Shown here one piece after another: positions 7,955-16,022 of a stretch of 39,092 bases of DNA. The notes under the pieces were generated by a model that had not been told where the DNA came from, did not search any database, and saw nothing but the letters and a program-made list of their open reading frames with translations. The first letter of the stretch is position 1; each line of letters starts with the position of its first letter. This DNA comes from Streptomyces sp. CNH099 (GTDB lineage Bacteria > Actinomycetota > Actinomycetes > Streptomycetales > Streptomycetaceae). The translations under genes were made by a program, and so were the position numbers. The stretch spans positions 1-39,092 of the forward strand of contig AZWL01000042.1 in the NCBI GenBank assembly GCA_000514715.1, given 5' to 3'.

Positions 7955-8845
7955 TCAGCTGGTGAGCATGGCGGTGAACGCGGGATAGCCGATCAGCGCG
8001 AACACGGTCATGAACAGCACGGTTCCGGGCACCACCAACTTTTCGGAGGCGCCGTTGGCCTCGGCCTGGCGGTCGGTCAGCAGCCGGTGGCGCAGCGCGC
8101 GGGCCTGGGTGCCGAGCGCGGCGAGGATGGAGGCGCCTTCGTCGCCGGCGAGGGAGAACGTCTCCGCCGGGCTGGCCAGCTCGGGCACGTCCAGCTGCTC
8201 GGCGAGCTGACGCAGCGCCTCCCACGGGGTGACGCCGGCCAGGGTGGCGCGGTCCAGCTCGGTACGCAGACGTTCGAAGACCCAGCCGTCGCCGACCGCG
8301 GCGGTGCGGTGGATGGCGCCCTCGGCGCTGATGTGCGCGCCGCGTTCCAGCCGGGCGCGCTCAAGGAAGCTGGCGATGGCGTAGCGGTACTCCAACCGGG
8401 CCTTCGCGGCGCGCTTGCGTACGTCGATATCAGCGTTGACCCACACCGCGGCGGCCATCAGCAGCGAGACGAACAGCGGCACCGGCAGCGGCAGGGTGAT
8501 GCCGCCGAGCGCGAGGACCGCAGTGGCCACGGCCGGCAGCACCAGCCCGCCCAGTGCTCCCAGGCACCGTTCGCCGACGTGCCGGGCCACGGGGATGCCC
8601 AGCAGATCCAGCTCCCGGCGCGGCAGCTTCCACGACGCCCCGACGCCGGCGAGGACCCGCGCGCCGGTCCGCTCCACCAGCGCCGCCGTGCCGCGTCCCG
8701 CCGCCGCCGACGCGGGCGCCTCGGTCTGCTCCAGGCGGTCCAGCAGCCGCTCGGTGTCCGGCCTGCCCGGCAGCAGCTCGCGAGCCACGAGCATCAGCCC
8801 GCCGCCGACGGCCGCGCCGTACACCAGCGCCGCAACGGAGATCAC
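7955..8845 (-). CDS. tadC: TadC-like type II secretion F-domain protein
   Basis: 296 aa. An inner-membrane platform protein of the Tad pilus. An N-terminal helix (about 2-20) is followed by a hydrophobic pair (about 95-130), the T2SSF cytoplasmic domain (about 140-260, including RARLERGAHISAEGAI and FSLAGDEGASILAALGTQ) and a C-terminal membrane helix ending GYPAFTAMLTS. GTG 8845 has AAGGGAGGA 5 nt upstream and overlaps the tadB stop (GTGA). The tadA-tadB-tadC order is the standard one. Confidence 0.85.
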   Translation of the reverse strand: MISVAALVYGAAVGGGLMLVARELLPGRPDTERLLDRLEQTEAPASAAAGRGTAALVERTGARVLAGVGASWKLPRRELDLLGIPVARHVGERCLGALGGLVLPAVATAVLALGGITLPLPVPLFVSLLMAAAVWVNADIDVRKRAAKARLEYRYAIASFLERARLERGAHISAEGAIHRTAAVGDGWVFERLRTELDRATLAGVTPWEALRQLAEQLDVPELASPAETFSLAGDEGASILAALGTQARALRHRLLTDRQAEANGASEKLVVPGTVLFMTVFALIGYPAFTAMLTS

Positions 8846-9798
8846 GACAGTCCTCCCTTCGCCGCGGGGCTCCCAGCCGCGGCCGTCTGCGGCTCCTCGG
8901 CTGCCGCGCCGCCGTCGGGCAGCGGATTCAGCAGCCGCGGCGGCGGGGTACCGGCGGCCATCTTCCGCAGCCAGATCAGCGCCCCGGCGAACGCGGAGCC
9001 GAGGATCAGCAGCATCAGCTGCCCCTGCCCGGTGTGGTACGGCTCGGAGTACGCGGGGTTGAGCAGCACCACCGCGGAGATCACCAGGGAGAACAGCGAC
9101 ACCCAGCGGGTGGAGGTGCGCACCTTGGCCCGGTCGGCGTCGACGGTACGAAGAGCCACGGCCTGCCGGGCGACGTCGTCCGACATCTCCTGCAGCGCCT
9201 CCTTCAGCCCCGCCCCGCGGTCCTGGGTGTGGGTGAGGAACAGCAGCACGACGTGGTCGACGACGCCGTCGGCGAGCGCATCGGCGAACTGCCGGTACGC
9301 ACGCTTGGGCGCCACGTTCAGCCGCAGCCGGGCCGTCAAGGTGCCCACGGGCTCCCGCAGGGCCTGCGGCGCCCGGTCGGCGGAGGTGCGGATCGCCTGC
9401 TCCAGCGACATGCCGGCCTCGTGCACCGCGGCCAGCTGCTGCAGCCAATCCGCCAAGGCTTCCAGCCGCCGGATCTGCCGGGTGGAGGTGCCTGCCGGAT
9501 GCCAGATCCACGGAAAGCCCAGCACGGCCACCCCGGCCAGCAGCCCTTGGACCGGCCGCGCCGTGTACGCCCACAGCACGACCGTGACCAAAGCGGCGGC
9601 CGCAGTGACGTAGCGGTAGCGCTCCGCCCACGCCTCCGGCAGCGTCTGCCGCGCCCGCCGCCACCGCAGCACCCACGGCGAGGTCCGGCGAGCCGGATCA
9701 GGCGGCGGCGGATACAGCCCGCGGACCACCAGCAGCCCGCCGCCGACGGCGGCCATCGCGCACACCGCGGCCAGCAGCATCCACTGATCGGCGCTCAC
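8842..9798 (-). CDS. tadB: TadB-like type II secretion F-domain protein
   Basis: 318 aa. Partner platform protein to TadC. Helices lie at about 9-28 and 65-100; the T2SSF domain (about 110-245) contains WLQQLAAVHEAGMSLEQAI and FLTHTQDRGAGLKEAL; two helices follow at about 245-290, then a Pro/Ala-rich tail. GTG 9798 overlaps the tadA stop (GTGA) with GAGG upstream. TadB and TadC together form the membrane platform on which the TadA ATPase acts. Confidence 0.85.
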   Translation of the reverse strand: MSADQWMLLAAVCAMAAVGGGLLVVRGLYPPPPDPARRTSPWVLRWRRARQTLPEAWAERYRYVTAAAALVTVVLWAYTARPVQGLLAGVAVLGFPWIWHPAGTSTRQIRRLEALADWLQQLAAVHEAGMSLEQAIRTSADRAPQALREPVGTLTARLRLNVAPKRAYRQFADALADGVVDHVVLLFLTHTQDRGAGLKEALQEMSDDVARQAVALRTVDADRAKVRTSTRWVSLFSLVISAVVLLNPAYSEPYHTGQGQLMLLILGSAFAGALIWLRKMAAGTPPPRLLNPLPDGGAAAEEPQTAAAGSPAAKGGLS

Positions 9799-11324
9799 CT
9801 GGACCTCACCCTCACCGTCTCCAGCGGCTTCTCCCACCGGCCGTACTCTTCGACCGTCAGCCACCGGCGGTCGAAGCCGACATCCTCCAGGTCCTCGATG
9901 CACGCCGGCGGCAGATGCGGCATCGCCCGCAGCTCGCCCGGCCGGGGAGCGAACACGTCGTGCACCGCCGGCCGGCCGCCCTCGCCACCGGAGACCTCGA
10001 AGACGTGGGTGACGAACCGGTGCCGCACCCCGCCGATACGCGTCTCGTTGATCTGCTTGAGGTAGACGACGAAGTTCACGGAGTTCGCGATCAGCTGGTG
10101 GGCCAGGTCCGCGTGCAGCTGCTCCATGCACAGTTCCGCCAGCCGCGGGATGACCAGCTCGCGGCTGGCCGCGTGCACCGTGCACATCGACCCGGAGCCG
10201 CCGGCGCTCATCGCCCGCAGCATCGCCACCGCCTCGTTGCCGCGGACCTCGCCGACGATGATGCGGGAGGCGAGCATCCGCAGCGTGGTGGGGAACATGT
10301 CCGCCACCGTGATCTCCCCCATGAGCTTGCCGTCGGCCGTGCGCTCGCCGTTGGACTCCCGCGCCTCCATGGCCAGGAAGTGCGGCCCGCCGGGCGGGTC
10401 TTCGTCCAGGTACAGCTCGCGGTCGCTTTCCAGGGTGACCACCCGCTCCTCGGGCGGGATCTTGCGTGCCAGAGCGCGCAGCAGCGTGGTCTTGCCCACC
10501 CCGACGTCCCCGGCGACGAGCACGGACTTGCGTGCCAGCAGCAGCGCCTGCAAGAACGCCGACAGGCACGGGCTGAGCGTCCCCCAACGGACCAGGTCCT
10601 CCACCGTGTCGGAGATCAGCCGGTGGCGGCGGATGCCCAGATACGGGCGCGACGTCAGCAGCACCGCCGCCGCCCGGGAGCGGTCCGGGAGCCGGAAATG
10701 GATCATCGGTGTGGCCGGGGTGAGGCGCCGCTCCCCGTGCCCGGACCGGGCTGCCAGTGCGTTGACCAGCTCGACGAGTTCCTCGTGGGAGGAGGCGACC
10801 GGCTCCACCTGCTCGGTCGGCCGGTTGTAGTAGTCGATCTCCACGCGGGTGCCGTCAACGACGATGTTCTCCACGTCCGCATCGTCCAGGTAGCGCTGCA
10901 GCGGGCCGGCCTTGAACAGCAGGTCCAGCACCGCCTGGCGGACCGCCTCCTCCTGGTCCTCGGTCAGCGGGGCCTCGGACAGCGCGTGCTTGGTCGCCCA
11001 GCGCGAGACCCTGGCGGTGACGAACGCCGCGGTGCGCTGATAGCGGTCCTCCTCCGACGCCAGCGGCTGATCCCGCTGGGCCCTGACCACATCATCGGAC
11101 ACGGCCTGGCGGAGGGAGTCGATGACATCCCACCCGACCGGCAACGCCCCGGGCAGCCGCCCCAGCCCCGGCACCACCTCCGGCCGCGGCCTCGCAGCCG
11201 GCTGCTCCCCGGCCGCGGGCAACGGGCCTTCACCGCCGGCGGCGGGGGACGACGGCATCGCCTGCCGCAGGACATCCTGCAGCGCGGTGCCGTTGCGCGG
11301 CGCGTTCTGCTTGCGGTCAGCCAC
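9795..11324 (-). CDS. tadA: TadA/CpaF-family pilus-assembly ATPase
   Basis: 509 aa. A secretion ATPase powering Tad pilus assembly from the cytoplasmic face. Residues 1-65 are disordered and Pro/Ala-rich. The N-terminal domain runs to about 250. Walker A is GDVGVGKT (272-279), an Asp-box segment is TLESDREL (297-304), Walker B is RIIVGEVRGNE (354-364), and the His-box is GSMCTVHA (378-385). All catalytic motifs are intact. GTG 11324 lies within an 8-bp overlap with the upstream tadZ-like gene, with GGAGG upstream. Archaeal- and T4SS-type (VirB11) ATPases are related; the adjacent tadB/tadC fix this as TadA, though it could also serve the T4SS, which has no other VirB11 here. Confidence 0.92.
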   Translation of the reverse strand: MADRKQNAPRNGTALQDVLRQAMPSSPAAGGEGPLPAAGEQPAARPRPEVVPGLGRLPGALPVGWDVIDSLRQAVSDDVVRAQRDQPLASEEDRYQRTAAFVTARVSRWATKHALSEAPLTEDQEEAVRQAVLDLLFKAGPLQRYLDDADVENIVVDGTRVEIDYYNRPTEQVEPVASSHEELVELVNALAARSGHGERRLTPATPMIHFRLPDRSRAAAVLLTSRPYLGIRRHRLISDTVEDLVRWGTLSPCLSAFLQALLLARKSVLVAGDVGVGKTTLLRALARKIPPEERVVTLESDRELYLDEDPPGGPHFLAMEARESNGERTADGKLMGEITVADMFPTTLRMLASRIIVGEVRGNEAVAMLRAMSAGGSGSMCTVHAASRELVIPRLAELCMEQLHADLAHQLIANSVNFVVYLKQINETRIGGVRHRFVTHVFEVSGGEGGRPAVHDVFAPRPGELRAMPHLPPACIEDLEDVGFDRRWLTVEEYGRWEKPLETVRVRSR

Positions 11325-12189
11325 CGGCCGCCACCTCCGTACGCACCGAGGTGAGCCGGCTGAGGACCCCGGCCACCATCGGCGAAGCCACCGCCACCGG
11401 CGGCGCCTGCAGCCGGCGCCGCCGGTCCCTGGTTGCCACGTGCAGCACCCGGACCACCGAAACGGTCTGCCTCAGCAACGGCAGCTTGGTCAGCTTCGGG
11501 TGCGCGGCACCCTGGGTCAGCACGTGCGCGGCCCGCTCATCCCACGGCAGCGGCGCGATGACCGGCGTCTGCATCCGCTCGGCGATCGCCGAGGACTGCA
11601 AGGGCCCTTCGCGGATCATCAGCAGCTGCAGCGCGTCCGCTCCGCTGCCGTGCTCGTCGAGTTCGGCGCGCAGGGCCCGCGCCACCGGCACCGTCTGCGC
11701 CACCGACGTCAGCGTGTTGCGCACCACCAGCACCACCACGTCCGCGGCATGCAGCAGCGCGGCGGGAAACAGCCGCGGATGCACCCGGCCCGGCTCGAAC
11801 ACCACCCGCCCGGCATCCACTACAACGTCGTATCCGGCGACCTGGTCCATCGCCTGCAACAGCGCCCCCAGCGGCTGCCACGTCCGTTCCAGCGCCGCGG
11901 CCTGCAGCGGGTCGGTCAACCCCGGCAGATACAGCCGGTTGCCCGCCGCGTCCAGCCACCGCAGCTGCGCCTCGAACGCCTCCGGCAGCCGGCCCTCCCG
12001 GTCGGCCTGCGCCAGGTGCGCCAGCCCCACCTCGCCGCCGATGCCGCCTTGGAGGTAGCCGCTGCGGATACTGCCGCCGGCCGTGTCGCACTCGGCCAGC
12101 AGCGTCGGCCGCGGCCCGGCCAGCGCCATCGCCAGCGCGGACACCGTCGCCCCGCCGCCCTTGGCCGACACCACCACGATCATCGCCAT
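11317..12189 (-). CDS. TadZ/CpaE-like ParA-superfamily protein, P-loop lysine missing
   Basis: 290 aa. A MinD/ParA fold protein in the place where tadZ (cpaE) normally sits, before tadA. TadZ marks the pole and positions the pilus. The P-loop region is AKGGGATVS (9-17): the signature Lys10 is kept but the phosphate-binding lysine is replaced by Thr15, an atypical Walker A such as TadZ proteins often have. AECDTAGGS follows as the Walker A' segment. Start ATG 12189 is 8 bp downstream of the SAF-protein gene; a second ATG at 12183 is possible and neither has a strong ribosome binding site. Nucleotide hydrolysis is unlikely. Confidence 0.78.
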   Translation of the reverse strand: MAMIVVVSAKGGGATVSALAMALAGPRPTLLAECDTAGGSIRSGYLQGGIGGEVGLAHLAQADREGRLPEAFEAQLRWLDAAGNRLYLPGLTDPLQAAALERTWQPLGALLQAMDQVAGYDVVVDAGRVVFEPGRVHPRLFPAALLHAADVVVLVVRNTLTSVAQTVPVARALRAELDEHGSGADALQLLMIREGPLQSSAIAERMQTPVIAPLPWDERAAHVLTQGAAHPKLTKLPLLRQTVSVVRVLHVATRDRRRRLQAPPVAVASPMVAGVLSRLTSVRTEVAAGG

Positions 12190-12197
12190 AGTTCCGG

Positions 12198-12869
12198 TCA
12201 GCCCTTCGACGCCAGCACGATCGCGACCCGCCCGGTGGCGGCCTGAGCGGCCACCGCCGCCGAGTCGGTCGCCGGCACCGCCAGATGGATGACCACCGTG
12301 CCCGACGCATCCGGCTGGCCGACCTCCTGCACCTGGGCGTCGACCTCGACCGCAACCTCGGCGTCGACGGGCTCACTCTCGCCCGGCGTGGCCACGACCC
12401 TGACTTCATCTCCGGCGGCCAGCGCGGTCGTCGGTGCCCGGCCACGCTCGACCTTCACCGCCACCAACTCCTGCCCCTGCGGCAGGACCTGTCCGTCGGC
12501 CACGTGCCCGCGGGTCAGCAGCGAGCCGGCCTTGAGGTTCGCCGCCGCCCGCTTGCCCACCACCGAGCCTCGATCCCCGGCCGGCACCGGGTCCAGCGCC
12601 GGGTCCTTGGGCAGCGCCGCGGTCGTCAGGTCGGCCTCCGTGATCTCCTCACCCACCGCTACGTCCGAAGCGACCGCCAGCACGTCCACCCGGTCCCCGG
12701 CACTGCGTACCAGCGAGGCCGCGCCGAGCGCGCCGAGCAGCATCACCAGCACTCCGATCACGGCGAACCACGGACGGCGGCGCCGCGGCAGCGGCGGATC
12801 GGCGATCGGCGTCTCCGGCCGGACCGGTCCTGCTGGCGCCTGCGGCGGCAGCTGCGGGATGCTGGTCAT
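12198..12869 (-). CDS. CpaB/RcpC-like SAF-domain protein
   Basis: 223 aa. A Pro-rich N-terminus (1-32) with RRRR, one membrane helix (about 34-55), then a SAF domain (about 61-125; VASDVAVGEEITEADLTT is typical) and a C-terminal CpaB/RcpC-type domain. RcpC/CpaB proteins are periplasmic or wall-side parts of Tad pili. First gene of the compact tad set, 20 bp after the secreted-protein gene. ATG 12869 is preceded by a purine-rich GGAAGGG at longer spacing. The extension of the frame upstream is not supported. Confidence 0.82.
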   Translation of the reverse strand: MTSIPQLPPQAPAGPVRPETPIADPPLPRRRRPWFAVIGVLVMLLGALGAASLVRSAGDRVDVLAVASDVAVGEEITEADLTTAALPKDPALDPVPAGDRGSVVGKRAAANLKAGSLLTRGHVADGQVLPQGQELVAVKVERGRAPTTALAAGDEVRVVATPGESEPVDAEVAVEVDAQVQEVGQPDASGTVVIHLAVPATDSAAVAAQAATGRVAIVLASKG

Positions 12870-12889
12870 GATCTGCTCAGCCCTTCCGT

Positions 12890-13804
12890 TCAGTTCAAAA
12901 CCTTGCTCTGGCCGACGGACACGTCGACCTGCGAGGTGCGGACCTCGGGGAACTCGCCCGTCTCGCCGCCGCCCTCCCACTGGACCGTCCAGGTCGACGT
13001 GGCGGTGACCGTGAACGTCTCGCCCTCACGGTCCGCGGACGACTCGCGGTAGACGTGACCGCAGTCCGGCGACTCCTTCATGCCATAGCTCGCCGTGTAC
13101 TCCGTCCCCCGTGACCGGCACGTCACCGTGCTGCCGTCGCCCATCTCCCACTCCACGCGCGACACCGTCGCCGTCGCCGTCACGCTCACCCCGCCAGCCG
13201 ACGCCGACAGCGTGTTCGGCCCCCACGTGGTCGGCGAGGCGGCGACGTGCATCCACATCGGCACCCCCACGGTGTACGTGCCGTCCGCGCGAGGGCTCTC
13301 GATACGCGGCCCCACGAGGTTCATCCGGTCGACCGCCTGCCGAGCGAGGACCTCCGGGTCGATCGCGTCACCCGGGTCGTCCGAGGCCCAGAAGGTCTGG
13401 CCGCCGAGCGCGCCCGCGGCGTTCGGGTTGAAGGTCGGCGCGCCGGGTGTCATGCATACCCGCACGTAGACGGCGCCTTCGCTGGGGTCGTGGCCCTCCC
13501 AGCGGGGATCCCCCGCGGGGGGCTGCGGGTCGAGCTTGCGGGACTGGCAGACCACCGCGGCGTCGCCCGGATCCGGCGTCTCGCCGCCGGATCCGGTCTG
13601 GCCGGTGCTTCCGGCGGGATCGCTGGACGCCTCAGAGCCGCTACCCGGGTCGGTTGCGGACCCGCACAGCGCCGTGGGCTGCCCAGCGCACTGCCCGAGG
13701 TCGATCTCTCCCGGGGGATCCTGCGCTTGGGCGAAGCCGCCGTAGCCGGCCGCCGTCCAGATCAGGAAGGCGGACGCGGCGATGAGGAGGCTGCGGGCTC
13801 GCAT
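12890..13804 (-). CDS. Secreted protein of the transfer/pilus locus, unknown function
   Basis: 304 aa. A signal peptide (MRARSLLIAASAFLIW to FAQAQ) precedes a Ser/Gly/Asp-rich region with several Cys and a C-terminal beta-rich domain (about 170-304; VEWEMGDGSTVTC and GHVYRESSADREGE) that resembles PKD-like folds. No enzyme motif is seen. ATG 13804 is chosen for AGGA 7 nt upstream and because the signal peptide begins there. It overlaps the upstream lipoprotein gene by 43 nt, unusually long for this operon. It is probably a surface component of the pilus or T4SS; I do not recognise a named family. Confidence 0.7.
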   Translation of the reverse strand: MRARSLLIAASAFLIWTAAGYGGFAQAQDPPGEIDLGQCAGQPTALCGSATDPGSGSEASSDPAGSTGQTGSGGETPDPGDAAVVCQSRKLDPQPPAGDPRWEGHDPSEGAVYVRVCMTPGAPTFNPNAAGALGGQTFWASDDPGDAIDPEVLARQAVDRMNLVGPRIESPRADGTYTVGVPMWMHVAASPTTWGPNTLSASAGGVSVTATATVSRVEWEMGDGSTVTCRSRGTEYTASYGMKESPDCGHVYRESSADREGETFTVTATSTWTVQWEGGGETGEFPEVRTSQVDVSVGQSKVLN

Positions 13805-14421
13805 CGGCGGTCCTGCGGCGTCACTTTGGTGATGAGCCATTTGTCTCCCCACTTCTCCGCGGTCGCGACCAGGACGTACTTGTTCAGCTGCTGCGGCGGC
13901 CGCTTCAGCTTCTTGCCGGTCTTCTCGTTGACGGTCTGCCAGTTCGTGATGTCCAAGCAGTCCGTGATCTTCGCCTTCGACGTCTTGGCATCCATCGACA
14001 GCGAGGTGACCTCGGGCGCGATGCGCGGTTGGCCAGTGGTCACGTTGCCGGCCTGCCGCAGCGTCATGACGTTGCCCAGGACCTCCGCCAGAGCGTCGGC
14101 GGTGGTGTACTCCTCCACGCGGGTGCCCTTGTCGTCGCCCTTCGCATAGGCCTTGACCTGCTCCGCCCAGTGGTGCTCGTACACGGCGAGGACCTTGGCC
14201 CTTACGTCAGCCTGCGGATCGGTGGTGCTCGCCGACGGCGACGGCGTCGGCGAACTCTCCGCCGAGCTGGGCGACGGCTTCCGATCGGCCCTGTCCCCGC
14301 CGTCGTCATCCCCGGAGCCGCAGCCCGACAGCGCCAGCACGGCGGCGCCGGCGATCGCGAGGCCGCACCGGCCGGCCGGGCGGCTGCGGAGCGCTGCGGG
14401 GCGACGGGGCTGGTTGTTCAT
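13762..14421 (-). CDS. Lipoprotein, unknown function
   Basis: 219 aa. N-terminal basic region, hydrophobic stretch and lipobox LSGC (about 31-35, followed by GSGDDD), then an acidic Ser/Pro linker and a small soluble domain (about 70-205, VLAVYEHHWAEQVKAYAKGD onward) of the NTF2-like-looking kind common in actinomycete lipoproteins. ATG 14421 has AAGGA 9 nt upstream. It would be anchored outside the membrane beside the secreted protein. Upstream lies a 640-bp control region with TGTGAC boxes, so this is probably the first gene of the tad transcription unit. Confidence 0.75.
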   Translation of the reverse strand: MNNQPRRPAALRSRPAGRCGLAIAGAAVLALSGCGSGDDDGGDRADRKPSPSSAESSPTPSPSASTTDPQADVRAKVLAVYEHHWAEQVKAYAKGDDKGTRVEEYTTADALAEVLGNVMTLRQAGNVTTGQPRIAPEVTSLSMDAKTSKAKITDCLDITNWQTVNEKTGKKLKRPPQQLNKYVLVATAEKWGDKWLITKVTPQDRRCEPAASSSPRPPS

Positions 14422-15059
14422 CGTGAGCCGTCCTTCTGGCTGAGGGCTGACGTCGGGGTCGAGGCTGCGTCGTGGAGTCGATGTGCCAATGACACTTTCC
14501 TGACCGTTGACACGCAGGAGATGTGACATACGGTGATCGACTCAGGAATATCCGTCACAATATGTGACTGATTGATGACCTTCGGTGTGACTGGCGGGGC
14601 TCCTGGGGGCACCCCACGGGATCGGCATGCCGCGTTTCCGCACTATGGGAACGGCCAGCAGCCGGTGCGGCCGCGCCGGCGGCGATCCGGGCGTTCCGGA
14701 CGCGCTGCAGCGCCTGCGGAGTTCGCGGTGCTCCCATCTACCCCTCCCGGCCCCGCGCTCGGGGCCGACTTGGGCGAATCGCGAGCGCGGGCAAGCCCGT
14801 TGCTGCTGTAATTCGGTCGCTTCAACGAGTGCTGAGGTAAGCACGTTACGCGATTGCTCTGCGGTTCCCAAGGGTCTTTTGCCTGGTGAGGTGCTGGACA
14901 ACGACGGAGGAAGCGCAAATAGCGGCAGAACTCGATGCAACACACGGGCGGAATGGAATTCCATCCGGGAACTTCTCGTCGGCAAAGCCGAATTCGCGAC
15001 GGCATAGCGATGAGTCGACACCCCGCCCTCGAATACACCGGACGACGCCAGAGCCAGGA
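14422..15059. other. 638-bp intergenic control region
   Basis: No well-supported gene. The part next to the lipoprotein start (14520-14600) is AT-richer and holds TGTGAC boxes and a palindrome. The part at 14820-15050 has mixed codon-position GC. A leftward frame 15063-14542 (173 aa) opens with an ATGA overlap on the replication-relaxation gene but has no recognisable domain and poor GC3 bias, so I leave it out. Confidence 0.5.
14554..14568. promoter_or_regulatory. Palindrome GTCACAATATGTGAC, candidate operator
   Basis: 6-bp arms around ATA, located 133 bp upstream of the lipoprotein start. Further TGTGAC half-sites lie at 14522-14527 and 14586-14591. Related boxes (TGTGAC 18994-18999, TGTGATCACA 19060-19069) occur upstream of the other leftward unit, suggesting one regulator for both. 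The binder is unknown. Confidence 0.5.
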
Positions 15060-16022
15060 TCATGCCGCGCTTCCCGCCTTGGACGGGGCGTGCAGCAGCA
15101 CATCCGTCGCCGCCGGGTCACCGATCAGCGGGGTGACCACGGGGGCGAACGGTCCATGCTCCTGCAGCAGGCTCAGGCTGGTGATACCGGCCACCAGCTG
15201 CCTGCCGGCCCGAGTCAACCGGGCGTCGGCCGCGGCCAGCGCGCGAAGGTCGGCTGCCCGACGCGCCAGCACGTCACCGGACGCCCCGGTCAGCACGATC
15301 AGCAACGTGGGGAAGGTGCTGTAGCGCGCCCGCCAGGCTTCCCGCCCGTCGCCGACCGCGGGCCGGACCCGGCCGCGCACAGGGGGCGGGGCTGGGACGT
15401 AGCTGCGGTAGCGGGCGTAGCGGTGGAGCTTGGCGGCCAGCGCGGTGACGGGCATGGTGCACCGGTCGACCTCGGCGAAGAACGTCAGCAGCTGACGCTG
15501 CCGATGGCGGGTGCGGACGTAGGAGATGACGGCGTCCGGGATCAGGAACGCCTCGTCGGCGGCGCGGTTCTCCCCGTCACGGATGCGGTGGGCGATCTCC
15601 GGCTCCCAGCCCAGCGGCCCGCACTCGTCGTCGTCGCGGCGGGCGTGGACGTTGAGAGCAACGCCGAGGTCGTTGACGGCCAGGGTGTGCTCCTGCAGCT
15701 GGGAGGCGGCCGCCTGCGGGCTGATCCGGTACGCCCGCGGCCGGACCTCACCCGCGGCCTCGACGACCTCGGCGCCGAGCCCGGTGAGGTACCACAGCCG
15801 CTCGCCGGTTCCGCGGCTGCGCCGCACCGTCGCCTCGGCGAGTCCGCGCCGGTGGAGCAGCCGCAGCTGGGCGCGCAGGTACACCGGGTGGGTGGTGTGC
15901 GGCTGCAGCAGCATCCGCAACTGCCGCACGGACATCAGCCGGTGGACGTACAGCACCGGCAGCAGCTGCTCGGCGAGCCGCGACAGGCCGCCGTCGGGCG
16001 GGGTCTGGTTGGCGTACGGCAT
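15060..16022 (-). CDS. Replication-relaxation family protein
   Basis: 320 aa. The N-terminal winged-helix-like region (LLPVLYVHRLMSVRQLRMLL, then LRLLHRRGLAEATVRRS and RLWYLTGLGAEV, about 15-95) and the following domain (NDLGVALNVHAR, PEIAHRIRDGENRAADEAFLIPDAVISY) match the replication-relaxation family found in actinomycete plasmids and conjugative elements. It has no catalytic motif that I can assign and its biochemical role is not established. The start overlaps the stop of the VirD4-like gene (TGATG) with GGGGGA 8 nt upstream. The pairing with a coupling-type ATPase is typical for conjugative elements of Streptomyces and suggests a role in processing or recognising plasmid DNA. Confidence 0.82.
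   Translation of the reverse strand: MPYANQTPPDGGLSRLAEQLLPVLYVHRLMSVRQLRMLLQPHTTHPVYLRAQLRLLHRRGLAEATVRRSRGTGERLWYLTGLGAEVVEAAGEVRPRAYRISPQAAASQLQEHTLAVNDLGVALNVHARRDDDECGPLGWEPEIAHRIRDGENRAADEAFLIPDAVISYVRTRHRQRQLLTFFAEVDRCTMPVTALAAKLHRYARYRSYVPAPPPVRGRVRPAVGDGREAWRARYSTFPTLLIVLTGASGDVLARRAADLRALAAADARLTRAGRQLVAGITSLSLLQEHGPFAPVVTPLIGDPAATDVLLHAPSKAGSAA

Noticed and set aside
8846..9676. Long open extension of tadC into tadB
   Set aside because: Composition is that of an out-of-frame shadow, while tadB in the other frame has clear T2SSF features and its own start and stop.
14542..15063. Leftward 173-aa frame starting in an ATGA overlap with the replication-relaxation gene
   Set aside because: No domain, mixed third-position GC and irregular composition; the stretch looks regulatory. 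It remains possible but is not supported.
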